A DNA stretch of 64,000 nt, taken from Calycina herbarum (lineage: Eukaryota > Ascomycota > Leotiomycetes > Helotiales > Pezizellaceae). The DNA lies in assembly GCA_001414485.1 (NCBI GenBank), contig LLEY01000001.1, forward strand, positions 62,001 to 126,000, given 5' to 3'. Every line of letters begins with the position of its first letter. The stretch's first letter is position 1. Position numbers and translations under genes: made by a program. Below are positions 45,109-54,833 of the stretch, in pieces. Under the pieces are notes generated by a model. The model worked only from the letters and a program-made list of their open reading frames with translations, was not told the DNA's origin and searched no databases.

Positions 45109-47098
45109 ATGTCGACCACCGTCAATCCCACGACCACCTCAGTACCTGCGAACTCGAGACCCTCATCCATTCCTACCAACCATTCGCATACCGATCCCCC
45201 CTATACGAACGGACACAATCACCACCATCACGATGCCGGTTCGCACCAACACTCCGGAGCGGCAAATGCGGCCAAAAAAGGAAAGCAGAAGAAAGCGACG
45301 GACCCAAACGAAACCTCGAAATTGCTCGCCGCAAAAATCTCGCAGTTGGAACTGGGAGCTGCCGAGGACAAGGAGCAGGAGGCCGAAATTGGTTGGTCTT
45401 GCCCATTTGATACTCCATGCGCTTGAATTTTTCCCCACCAGGTGGCAAGTGTGCTTTTCGTACGGGGGACACTTTGTCGGTCTATTAAAAGAACAAAATG
45501 AGTTGCACAGAATTCGGGAGAGGGAAACAGAAGGCGAGTTGTGGCAAGGCCACGGTCGTGCTCCCCAATGTCAAGAAGCCGCTGCGAGTTCCAAGCACAT
45601 CCATCTAGCTGTGGGGACATGCCACACCATCATAGGAGGACAAACGTAGATTGAAGTTTTGCACATTTTTTGCTACCAGGTGTTGAGATAGCGATATTTT
45701 GCTAACGTATAATGAAGAACGAGAGGTCAAACGAGCAAATCGCGAACTCAACACTCTTACCTCAAAGATGGACGACTTGCAGAAGATTGATTTCCTTCAG
45801 AAACGAGTCACCGAACACCTGACCGATGTGAAGCGATGGGAGCGAAAGAGTCGGAAGAATCAGAAACGGGCAGATGAATTGCAAAAGGAAAAGGATCAAA
45901 GGACGAACGAACTCAGCAAACAGACCAGTATGAAGCAGAAGTTGGAAACTTTGTGTAGAGAATTGCAAAAGGAGAACAACAAGCTGAAGGTTCGATTTGG
46001 AATTTGCGCTTCTGGCTGGTCCAAGTACTGACAGCTTAAAATAGGCTGAGAACAGAGGTTACCAGGATTCCGAGAAAAGCAGTCATGAATCTTGGGATGA
46101 AAAGTTCAGGCAACTCCTATGGCAACTCCAAGACTACCAAGAGGCAAAGGATCACCCGCAGGCGCAGATTGTCAATATAGAGGTGGAAGATTTGTTCGTG
46201 AAACGCTGATCCCCATCCAAGGAATTGTTCTAACCAGTATAGGTTTAAACAACGCTTCAAATCATTGATCGATCAGTATGAGTTGAGAGAGCTCCATTTT
46301 CACTCTCTCATGCGCGCCAAGGAACTAGAAGTACAATATAATATAGCAAGATTCGACCGCGAACGCAAGGCAGCCGAGGCGGAAGTTTCTCGATCGAAAG
46401 CCCTGAACACCCAGGTTTTGACCTTCTCTAAAACCGAAAATGAGCTTCGGAATCAACTTAATATTTACGTCGAGAAGTTCAAACAGGTAAGCCCAGGCGC
46501 TTTTTTGAATTGGGTACACACTATCCAATTTTTCAAGTACAGGTTTCGGGCGGGACTAATAGTTTCCTAGGTCGAGGATACTCTCAACAATAGTAATGAC
46601 TTATTTCTTACCTTCCGAAAGGAAATGGAAGACATGTCTAAGAAGACCAAGCGACTGGAAAAGGAAAATATGAATCTTACCCGGAAGCATGATTTGACCA
46701 ACCAGAATATCTTAAAGATGGCCCAAGAACGAACAAAGAGCAATGAAGATCAAGAAGCTTTACGAAAAAAGAATGACAAGCTAACGAGTATCATCAATCA
46801 AATGCAAAAGCAAGGCAGGGGCGTAGCGGGTGGTATGATGGGTATGGCTGAAGGAAGTGTCGAAGGGGAATTCCGAGAAGGGGATCTGGAGGGCACGGAG
46901 AGTGAGTACGAGTATGAGGACGAAGAAGCCGAGGATGGAGACGAAGAGGGCAGTGAGGAGGGAGAGTATGACGAAGACACTGAGGAGGAATTGCATCTTC
47001 AACAAGCGGCAAAACCTTTCGGTCCCGTCCCTCCTCCTGCGCCTCTCTCAGCTGCTAATGGGCTCGTTGCTGCTACGGCGAATGGCATTAAGCATTAA
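45109..47098 (+). CDS. Taxilin-family coiled-coil protein, five exons
   Basis: Taxilins are long coiled-coil proteins that bind syntaxins in animals and are tied to vesicle traffic. Exons 45109-45391, 45718-45989, 46045-46193, 46243-46486 and 46571-47098 keep phase and give 491 residues. Residues 1-75 are His/Asn/Ser-rich and disordered in look (GHNHHHHDAGSHQH), then a lysine patch. The taxilin coiled coil runs from about residue 80 to 390, with MKQKLETLCRELQKENNKLK and DLFKQRFKSLIDQYELRELH as family hallmarks. The C-terminus is very acidic (EYEYEDEEAEDGDEEGSEE). The DLFKQRF junction fixes intron 3 at donor GTTCGT (46194), not the downstream GTGAAA. The 326-nt first intron, with donor GTTGGT, is long for this genome. 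Confidence 0.9.
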
Positions 47099-47730
47099 TT
47101 GTATCTTAAGTTAAGCGAGCAGCACGTTGCAATCAGCGTTATGGACTCCGTATTCACATACTGACTGTAAATCGTCTATCCTGTAGTCATGTATGTTCAT
47201 ACGAGTATAGAGTGAAGTGACGAAGTACCGATGTGGGGTCTCGCGGAAGCGCAACGGTGCTGGAAGTCTTCAGATACCTGAACTGACAAGAAACGAACGT
47301 AGATAACTTTGCCAATGTTTATTTCTGCTGAGTCGAGCTTGACAGCCCCTTTACTATAAGCATCACCATATTTGGGTGAAAGGGGGTTTGGGACCAATAT
47401 TTCATTTTATTCAATTGGCCTCTGGCTGTTCACCTCAGCCTTACAGCCTCGTTAGACCCCGGACTATATTCGGGCACGCTAAAACATTAGCGGTATCAAG
47501 GCCCAGAGAGTCCACTCTAGCAGGAGTAAAGGCCTTCCAAAAGCATGGAGATACTCCACAACCCCTCCAAAGCCCAAGTTCACGGATATGCCTCGCTGCT
47601 TGTATTCACGAGCCCACGAATTGAAGACCTGGTCGCAATAGTTTAGTCGGCCTATCGATCACCCAATCTTGACATATCTCCCAGAACAGACAGCTGGAAT
47701 ATAGACTCACTTCAGACGAAAATTATCAAC
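47099..47730. other. Intergenic between taxilin and the acidic conserved protein
   Basis: 3' flank of taxilin and upstream region of the gene at 47731. No gene or repeat recognised. Confidence 0.4.
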
Positions 47731-49047
47731 ATGGCGCCTCTACTTGAAGATCCTCGCATCCGACAAACCTGGAACCAGTTCTCGCAGAATGCGGAATCAG
47801 CGACTGAAACGGCTGCTGCTGGTATCTGGACCTTTCAACATCGATATATACACCCTTGCCTATCCTCCATCGCGTCGGGCTTCGAACAATGTACCGGCGC
47901 CTGTTTTCCCGATCGCGACGAGCGCGCAAGACGATTAAGAGAACGGGGACGCACGAGAGGGAGAGCGGAACTTAGTTTTGACTTCTACGATGATTGGGAT
48001 GAGGATGAGGGCGTAGGAGGCGTTTTGGGGGGCTGGGGAAATGATGAATTGGATCGGTTGCTTGCGGGGAGTGGATCGCATAGTGGGAATAAGGGTGTTA
48101 GCGATCAGGCGCCGAGGAGAAAGAGGGGGATGAGTTATGGGACGAGGAATAGACCCGGACGGAAGAGTTTGGAACCTGATCCGACTATTATTCCGAGTAC
48201 GAATAGTTTGGGGTTTCTGGGACGACTGCCTTTTAAACTTGGGGGGACGCTCAGATATAAACCTAGTGCGGCCGATTTGCAGGAGCATCCTGGGGCTTCG
48301 AGGTCGGAAAATATGGACGAGGAGGGGGAGCCGTTGATGCCGGATGATGGGAGTGATGATGATGGGCCGCATGATAAGGGACACAGGAGGCAGCGAAGTT
48401 CGACGACGAGTTCTGGCGAGACATCAGACTCATTCCGGTCGCGGGGAGATTTGTTTCCTAGTGATGGAGAGGACGATGCAGTTCCACTGCCCGACGAATT
48501 CGCCATGGTTTTGGAAAGACGAGGAACGAATTCAAATACGGACGATAAGAGCAGCGGAAAGACACGAAGTAGCAAGGGCAAAAGACCAGCAGGATTGAGA
48601 AATACCTCCAGAACCATGTCCAGGAGAGCCGCTTCATCACAATCAGTATTCACTTTGGCCGGGGTTAATGCTGCTTCAGAAACATCTCTAGCGGATAATC
48701 CTGATATCGCTTCTCCAGATGGAGTTGAGGCACCTTCATTGACGGATTTACAGCAAGAAGAGGAAAGAGTAAGACGAGAAGAAGATGACGAGGTGGAAAG
48801 AAAGCGACAAGCTGCGGCCAGACTAGCGATGGAGCGTGGACTTCATGTTGAAGATGCCACAGTATCCATGTCGGAAAACAAAGCTCCAGTGGAAGACTCA
48901 CCCGCTGTGGATGTTGAAGTCGATGATACTGAAGATACGGAATATATACCCACCACATCAAACAAAGACGATACGAAGAGCGAATCTTCGAATAAGGATC
49001 AGTCGGGGAGTGAGTTCGTACCTGCAAGGTTACCGAATTTTGGCTGA
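47731..49047 (+). CDS. Acidic/serine-rich conserved-looking fungal protein
   Basis: Single exon, 438 residues, start MAPLLEDPRIRQTWNQF. The N-terminal 70 residues look folded and amphipathic (TETAAAGIWTFQHRYIHPCL, SGFEQCTGACFPDRDERARR), with three cysteines. This is followed by an acidic FDFYDDWDEDE motif and a Gly-rich stretch ending in DELDRLLAG. A short conserved-looking core, LGFLGRLPFKLGGTLRYKPS, precedes a long Ser/Asp/Glu-rich region with several basic clusters. A predicted helix EEERVRREEDDEVERKRQAA lies near residue 350. No domain I can name. The two compact islands in an otherwise disordered chain suggest an adaptor or regulatory role; this is inference. Confidence 0.7.
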   Translation: MAPLLEDPRIRQTWNQFSQNAESATETAAAGIWTFQHRYIHPCLSSIASGFEQCTGACFPDRDERARRLRERGRTRGRAELSFDFYDDWDEDEGVGGVLGGWGNDELDRLLAGSGSHSGNKGVSDQAPRRKRGMSYGTRNRPGRKSLEPDPTIIPSTNSLGFLGRLPFKLGGTLRYKPSAADLQEHPGASRSENMDEEGEPLMPDDGSDDDGPHDKGHRRQRSSTTSSGETSDSFRSRGDLFPSDGEDDAVPLPDEFAMVLERRGTNSNTDDKSSGKTRSSKGKRPAGLRNTSRTMSRRAASSQSVFTLAGVNAASETSLADNPDIASPDGVEAPSLTDLQQEEERVRREEDDEVERKRQAAARLAMERGLHVEDATVSMSENKAPVEDSPAVDVEVDDTEDTEYIPTTSNKDDTKSESSNKDQSGSEFVPARLPNFG

Positions 49048-49475
49048 GAGAGGGAGCTGTGGATAATAGGAAAGGAGTAATTTCAGTTTTTTCTATTGGG
49101 TTAGGAGCATAGTCTTTTTGAGTGGTATTATGGGAACTTGTAATAGGTGGGCATATGAATGGCGTTATAGAAGTATGCGAAGTGCTCGCTGCTGGAACTC
49201 TTACTTGGTATTGGTGGGCATTTTAGGCGAAATGAAAGAAAGATCTTTAGAAAGAAAGCTAAATGTATACTTTTCTTCTTGCTCTCTCTCTTTCTTCTTT
49301 TATACATGTGTGTGTACCCGGAAATGAGCCTTGATTTCTTTCTGTGTTTTGTTCCAGGAGTTTCAGAAAGTGATAGACCCGAGTAGGTAGGTCATGCTGA
49401 TAGTATACCCTACAAGACAAGTCGGGGATTTATACAAAAACTTGGTATTGACTAAATTGGTATATATGGTTATGA
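49048..49475. other. Convergent intergenic region
   Basis: Shared 3' region of two convergent genes. AT/CT-rich, no gene. Confidence 0.4.
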
Positions 49476-50657
49476 TCACAACTTACTTTTCCCACCCAAG
49501 AAAGTCTGGCCCTGTTTCAACATCTCGACGGCTTCCCCCACCATCTCATCCACAATAGCCTTCGCCGGCTTTATCTCATCAATGACACCAGCAACAACGC
49601 CCATCAAATGAGGAATATCGACCTCATTCCCCTGATCAAAATCATACTCAATAGGAACAACCCCCTTCTCCGTTAACTCCTTAATCTTCTCCGGCTGAGC
49701 TTCCCACTTATGAATCCATTCATTCCTCCTAACCCTCAACGGCCGTCCACTAACAGCCAAAGTCCTCATCGTGTCCTCAAATCTAGCACTCACCACACTC
49801 TCTTTATGCTGCTCACTGCACCCCGCCTCGGTACAAGCCACGAATCTAGTGCCTACCCAGACACCGGCAGCTCCTTGCATAAGACTACTCGCTAAACTCC
49901 TCCCATTATATATTCCTCCCGCTGCAACAACCAAAGCAGTCTCCCCCTTCAACATCTTAGGCTTATACAACCTCGCAACATCAACCACAGCAGGAATCAA
50001 AATAGAATTCGGCACATCCCCCGTATGTCCTCCCCCCTCCCCTCCCTGTGCACACACAATATCAACCCCCGCATCCAGAGCTTTCTTCGCATGCTTAGGA
50101 TGTCCCACCATATTCATCACCAAAATCCCGGCATCATGTAATCTCTCAATGATGTACTTCGGCGGCACTCCTACGGCAGAGATGAATAGTTTTGCACCCT
50201 CTTCGATGGTTACTGTTATTAGGTCGTCGAGTTGGCCGTGTGTGTAATCGTGATTTGTTTTCCGTGCTCCTTCGCCGACTTTTGGAAGGGCGAGGTCGAC
50301 GCCGAAGGGGAGGGAGGGGGAGGTGAGGGAGGCTTTTAGGGAGTGGATTATTTCTCGTAATTGTTCTGGTGTATATCCGAGACCTCCTATGCAGCCTAGG
50401 CCCCCGGCGTTGGAGACGGCTGCTGCCAGGGGACCACCTGGTGGAAGTTAGTTTTGTGTTCTTGGAGGGGTTGTGATGTGTGTGTTGGTAGTTGTGTTGG
50501 GTGGTTGAAGCGAAGGGGAATATGGCTTGAGGCCTTTGATCCAACACTTGAGCTCTGGGTAAATTGTTTACTTACCAGAGGTACGGGCCATTCCCGCTAG
50601 TAGAATTGGATGTTCAATGCCCAGAAGGGTTGTGAGGGGGGTGGTTATAGGCCCCAT
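49476..50657 (-). CDS. Nitronate monooxygenase (2-nitropropane dioxygenase family), two exons
   Basis: FMN-dependent TIM-barrel oxidase/monooxygenase that detoxifies propionate 3-nitronate and other alkyl nitronates. Exons 50657-50576 and 50437-49476 join in phase 1 (donor GTAAGT, acceptor CACCAG) to 347 residues, the normal length. Visible family elements: the N-terminal LGIEHPILLAGMARTSGGPL and AVSNAGGLGCIGGLGY, the FMN/substrate region VDIVCAQGGEGGGHTG with the conserved His, and VVAAGGIYNGRSLASSLMQG followed by GVWVGTRFVAC in the phosphate-binding half. No signal peptide or targeting tail is apparent. The gene is intact. Related fungal enzymes differ in substrate, so the family rather than the exact reaction is certain. 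Confidence 0.9.
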
Positions 50658-51177
50658 AGTGTTGAGGGAACGTTGTTATTATCAATTGATAAAGAGGGGT
50701 CTCTTTCCTCAAGGTGAAAACTTGTAACGAGCAAGAGATGAATAGAGAGAGGAGAGGAGAGAGGACATATCAAGAAAGAGAGACCATGAAGAGTGTGGAG
50801 AAAGGGAGAGGCTATGTTGGGGAAGAGCTCGCTTCGGGAGGGAAAACGTGGGGAAGTGGGTGCCGAGGTTCATGCACACCTTGCAAGCTCGTTTCTTGGC
50901 ATCTCGCAACCTTCTTTTCCACGTGAAGCTCAAAGCTGTTCAGAGCCTGGACTGCTCGATAGCTCTTACTCGAGTATCAATCATCTCGAGTAGAGAGTGC
51001 CAAGCGTCTTTAGAAGAGAAAGAGTCAATCTTAAGGACTTGAGTGTTTGTCCTGCAAGCGCACAAGTGTGTCGAAAGACAACATGGCGAGAGGGGTCGCA
51101 ACATCGTCCTAAGCATAAGGATACGCTGAACAGACATGGTAAAAGGGGTATATTATGATTCTTCTTTACTAGGCTTT
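50658..51177. other. Intergenic upstream of nitronate monooxygenase
   Basis: Purine-rich on the plus strand (50740-50860, GAGAGG-type). No gene seen; several short frames are low-complexity shadows. Confidence 0.4.
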
Positions 51178-52674
51178 TTAATCTTGGGAGAACGAGGGAT
51201 CCCAGTTGATATCTCCATCCGCAGTCCATATACCAACGACCTCGCCATCCATCTGTACTTTGAAGATCTCAGGTACAGATACCGAGTAGCTCTGCCATAG
51301 CCCGTTCCGTTTCCATCCCAACCATTCAAGCTTCTCCGGCGATATCTTTTGAATGCTAGCAAGCATATCATCCCCTTTGAAAAGGAGCAAGGAGACTCCC
51401 CCAAATCGATCCCCGGTTTCCATAAACTCTTGTCTTACGCGAGCGTGCCCGAGTGCTCTTAAGACATCGTGGTCCAGAGTCGTCTTTACCCAATCGACAA
51501 AATTTCTCCAGTCAACATGCCTCAATGCCACGTGATATGGCGATGAAAGTTAGGCCAGGAACATGGGCATGGTGGTCCTTTCAAGTAGACGAAAATCAAC
51601 AACTCGAGTCAAATTTTTTACCAGATGCTCTGACAACGCACTCAAGTAGTGGGTTACAAGAGAGTCACCTCTTCTTTCAGTTAGATTCTCACGCGACATG
51701 AAGGCCTGGACAGCTTCTCGGATATACATCTCAGACCTGCAAGTAACCATGATTTCTTCCATGAGAGACATTTGTAATCTGTCGAAAATCCCAATCATTC
51801 GGTCCTCTCTATTCGGTGGCATGATGTCCGAGTTTGCATCGTAGGGGTCAAAAGCCTTGCACTGAACGATAATTCTTTGCTCCACGTTGAGCAACATATC
51901 GTCAATATAGACAGTTGGCTTAGAGAGCATATTTTCTTCCTTTCCCATGTTCCGTTGCGATGTTTGTTCAATATGCTTCAACAAAGCCTCTTCATGAAAG
52001 TCTTTCAACCGCTTGTCATCTTCCTGAACCCACTCCTGCATCTGACCCCCGCTCGGGTTCTTTCCCAGATCAACATTGTTGTACCTTTTCAATTTCTCCT
52101 TGGTGAGCACGTACTCTCTATTGCGTCTTCGTGAAGCACATTCCTAACGTTGCATTTTCCACGTTTTCCACATCTCTTCCGCGGCTTGTAGCTCAGCCCT
52201 GAGTCGAAGACGGCGTTCCTCTTCTGGCGTAAGGGTGGAAGTTTCAAAAGAATTGAACCCGCTTGGTCCTACATCAGGTACTCTACCCGCAACCTTCCTT
52301 CGTGAAATTGGAGTGTCGCCATCATCTATGTCCCTTCTCTTCCTCCGATCATCTTCCGAATCGCTATCGCTATCGTGTCCGAAACGATCAACCTTCTTCC
52401 CTTTTCCTCTCTCGCGCTTAGCCACTGCCCTCGAGTTCGAGGTCGCGGTTGTGCTTGGAGGAGGTAGGGTTCGTGTGTTTGGGTTGGCCCTGCGCTGAAC
52501 GTGGGCCGGTACAGTGCGCGGTAACTTGTTCTCGTGTAGAACTGGAGAGTTTTTAGGTTGAAGTGTATTTGGAGCATGCGCTTTTGAGTCCTCTTGGGCG
52601 GAGGGGACCTTTCTTCGGCAAATCTGCTCCTTCGCTGCTAAAATGGCAGATTCCCGCGAGGATGTTTCGGGCAT
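51178..52674 (-). CDS. Unrecognised 499-codon frame interrupted by two in-frame stops
   Basis: Three good open segments lie in one and the same frame: 52674-52144, 52110-51550 and 51531-51178. They are separated only by a TAG (52144-52146) and a TAA (51550-51552), with no frameshift. Segment 1 is basic, Ser/Pro-rich and ends in a helix (EERRLRLRAELQAAEEMWKT). Segment 2 continues with REYVLTKEKLKRYNNVDLG and a helical region. Segment 3 (VALRHVDWRNFVDWVKTTL, FGGVSLLLFKGDDMLASIQ, KLEWLGWKRNGLW) looks like a folded domain. I do not recognise it. The second stop sits in a CTAAC, so it could lie in an intron; no neat intron covers the first. Otherwise it is a recent pseudogene, possibly with Gln codons turned to stops. 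Confidence 0.5.
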
Positions 52675-53054
52675 TTTTCGTAAATAAACGGGAGAAATCG
52701 AAGAAGTTACTCGAAGTCAACTCAAATGCGGAGCGGTAAAGATTCTTTAATAACTTCCTCATATAATTCAGGTGTCACGCCGGATTGAATGTTGGTGACA
52801 CAGCATCGCGAGGCACACTCTGGTCAGTAAAAGCGGCAGTAAACACTTCAGGCTATTTACTGCCGCTTTTATTGTCCATGGTAAGGCAGTCTTTAAGGTC
52901 TATCGAACGGCTCTCTTGGTGGCTCACTCCATGTCCCGAAGGACTATCGCGATAGGGGACCAAATTACCACATCTCTGGTTTTATTCCATTTTACCCTTT
53001 TATGATAGCGGGGGCAATGTGAATACCTATGGTGAGAGAAAGAGACAAGACTTT
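52675..53054. other. Intergenic with a hairpin
   Basis: Between a minus-strand and a plus-strand gene; includes the inverted repeat listed at 52826-52873. No gene. Confidence 0.45.
52826..52873. repeat. 18-bp inverted repeat (hairpin), related to a sequence in the CMC4 intron
   Basis: Arms AGTAAAAGCGGCAGTAAA (52826-52843) and TTTACTGCCGCTTTTATT (52856-52873) pair at 17 of 18 positions around a 12-nt loop. The right arm plus GTCCAT recurs at 6459-6482 with one mismatch in 24 nt, so this is a dispersed element or its end. Confidence 0.8.
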
Positions 53055-54139
53055 ATGAATTCCACCAATATGCCGGCAGAAGTCGATTTGGGAATTCACA
53101 TGACAACGGTAGACTCCACGGACTCAACAGCTTTATCTCAGGCTGAAACTGCGTCTTTTCATAGCACCAGTAGAAGCGGTCACACTGAACCTGATCCTAC
53201 AGAGGAGGCGATAGAAGAAAAGCCATGGAAATATATCGGATACAATGGTTACACATCCTTTCTTGCATCTGAGAAGGACTTCTATATTCTCAGACGATTT
53301 ACGTCGCTAAACATCCGCGTTGCGCTGGCTCTCCAAGATGAAGTCGTCATTTTGGAAAAACAGCTTGGAGAACTAGACCACGAATGGAGCAGGAGGAACG
53401 CACGAGACCTACACAATGGCTCCTTTAGGTGTGACAGAGAAGATAGAAAAGCGCTGTTGGAAGAACTAGCACAGAAACTATCACAATACAGTAAGTCAGT
53501 TTATCTAGATATTTTTAGAATTCATTAACAGCTTCAGATAGCCTTGTACTTCAGCAAACTGAGTTGGAAAAACGTCCTTCACCAGCCAGACCAGACGTTC
53601 AAAGTATCCGCAATTGGCATTACAACCACGGCAACAGGGCCATATCAGACGAAGAACAAGATTATCTTGAGCACCCTCAAGATCTCTTCTCGGTTGTCGA
53701 CAGTTATAAAACCCGTCTCCGTCGACTCCTCGAACGTTCTCAAAGGTTCCGCATCTTCTCTTCCTGGCACTCAAAAAAACCACCCAGTCTTCCTGTCTAT
53801 GACAAAGACATGATAACATATACCTCCAACAAACGCATCGATAAATTCGTCAATGTAATCATCATTACTATTGGGACTTTGATGCTTGTTGCTCCGATCT
53901 GGATTTTGCAAGCACTCGATGATGCGAAAAGGAAACTTGCTGTTATTACGGCTTTTATCGCTGTGTTTCTGGGATTGTTTTCTTCAATTACTGATGCGAA
54001 GCCTTTTGAGACTTTGGCTGCTACTGCTGCGTAAGTTAAGCGAATGCTGAGTTTGTATTTTTAGGAGTCAGTCTGATTTTTGTATAGGTATTCCGCGGTG
54101 CTTATGGTGTTTTTGCAATTGGGGAGTGCAAACTCTTAG
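53055..54139 (+). CDS. DUF6594-type membrane protein, three exons
   Basis: Exons 53055-53490, 53538-54030 and 54088-54139 join with matching phases to 326 residues. The start is the first in-frame ATG (MNSTNMPAEVDLG); an upstream GTG frame is not needed. The N-terminal 60 residues are Ser/Thr-rich. A central helical part holds family-like stretches (YTSFLASEKDFYILRRFTSL, ALQDEVVILEKQLGELDHEW, NWHYNHGNRAISDEEQDYL, SQRFRIFSSW). The C-terminus has three hydrophobic segments (VNVIIITIGTLMLVAPIWIL, LAVITAFIAVFLGLFSSI, YSAVLMVFLQLGS), the layout of DUF6594 proteins common in Pezizomycotina. Function unknown. The last exon is needed to complete the third membrane segment. It stands at the edge of the HET/NLR block, which may or may not be meaningful. 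Confidence 0.8.
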
Positions 54140-54833
54140 TTAAGGAGACAGGTGTGTTGATGATCCCTCGATCAACTGCTTTGTACTAGGAATAAATGAG
54201 TATTCAACTTCCTAGGAGGCTCAGGTGAATTGATACTTATGATTTCAATACCTCCCAGAGTCACCCTTTTGCTTATCTTAACATTCTCGACTTGCTAGTA
54301 TAATAATCTTAACTAATTCTATACTCAGAACAAATGACAGATGCCCCTACTCGCTTAAACAAGGGCCAATGGCTGGAAAACAATTACATTTTAACGAGGA
54401 GCGACTGTTTATATTACCTAGTCTAATAGAAATAAGAGTGTTGATTGGGTAGATAGTGCTATCGCTCAGCCACCTAAGTTAAGAAGTCAGTCAATGCTCT
54501 CCGTTGCCTACTTGATCGAGTATTGTGATCCCTTTTCCACGGCAATTTTCGAGAACAATTAAAGTAATCAGGAAATCAATTTCTAATTCCCTAGAACAAG
54601 CTCACTTAATAGCTATAGTTTATTTTTCTTTCGAAAACCGAGAAATGCCAGTATGAACAAGTCTTTGTAATCACAGGATTTCTATTATTATACCAACCCC
54701 ACGCAGAGGAGAAATATGAGGCTGACGACCTACTCCGTATCTTTTCAAACACCGATTTTGGGCTGCAACACCTCGCCGCCCCGCACATTCTCCTATCGCA
54801 TCTGTGCCGCGCTTAGTATAAATTTCATGCACA
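54140..54833. other. AT-rich intergenic stretch
   Basis: 3' flank of the DUF6594-type gene and upstream region of the HET pseudogene. No gene seen. Confidence 0.4.

Noticed and set aside
48135..48653. 172-codon minus-strand frame opposite the acidic protein gene
   Set aside because: Antisense shadow of the 438-residue gene, composed of Leu/Ser/Pro as expected from reversed acidic codons.
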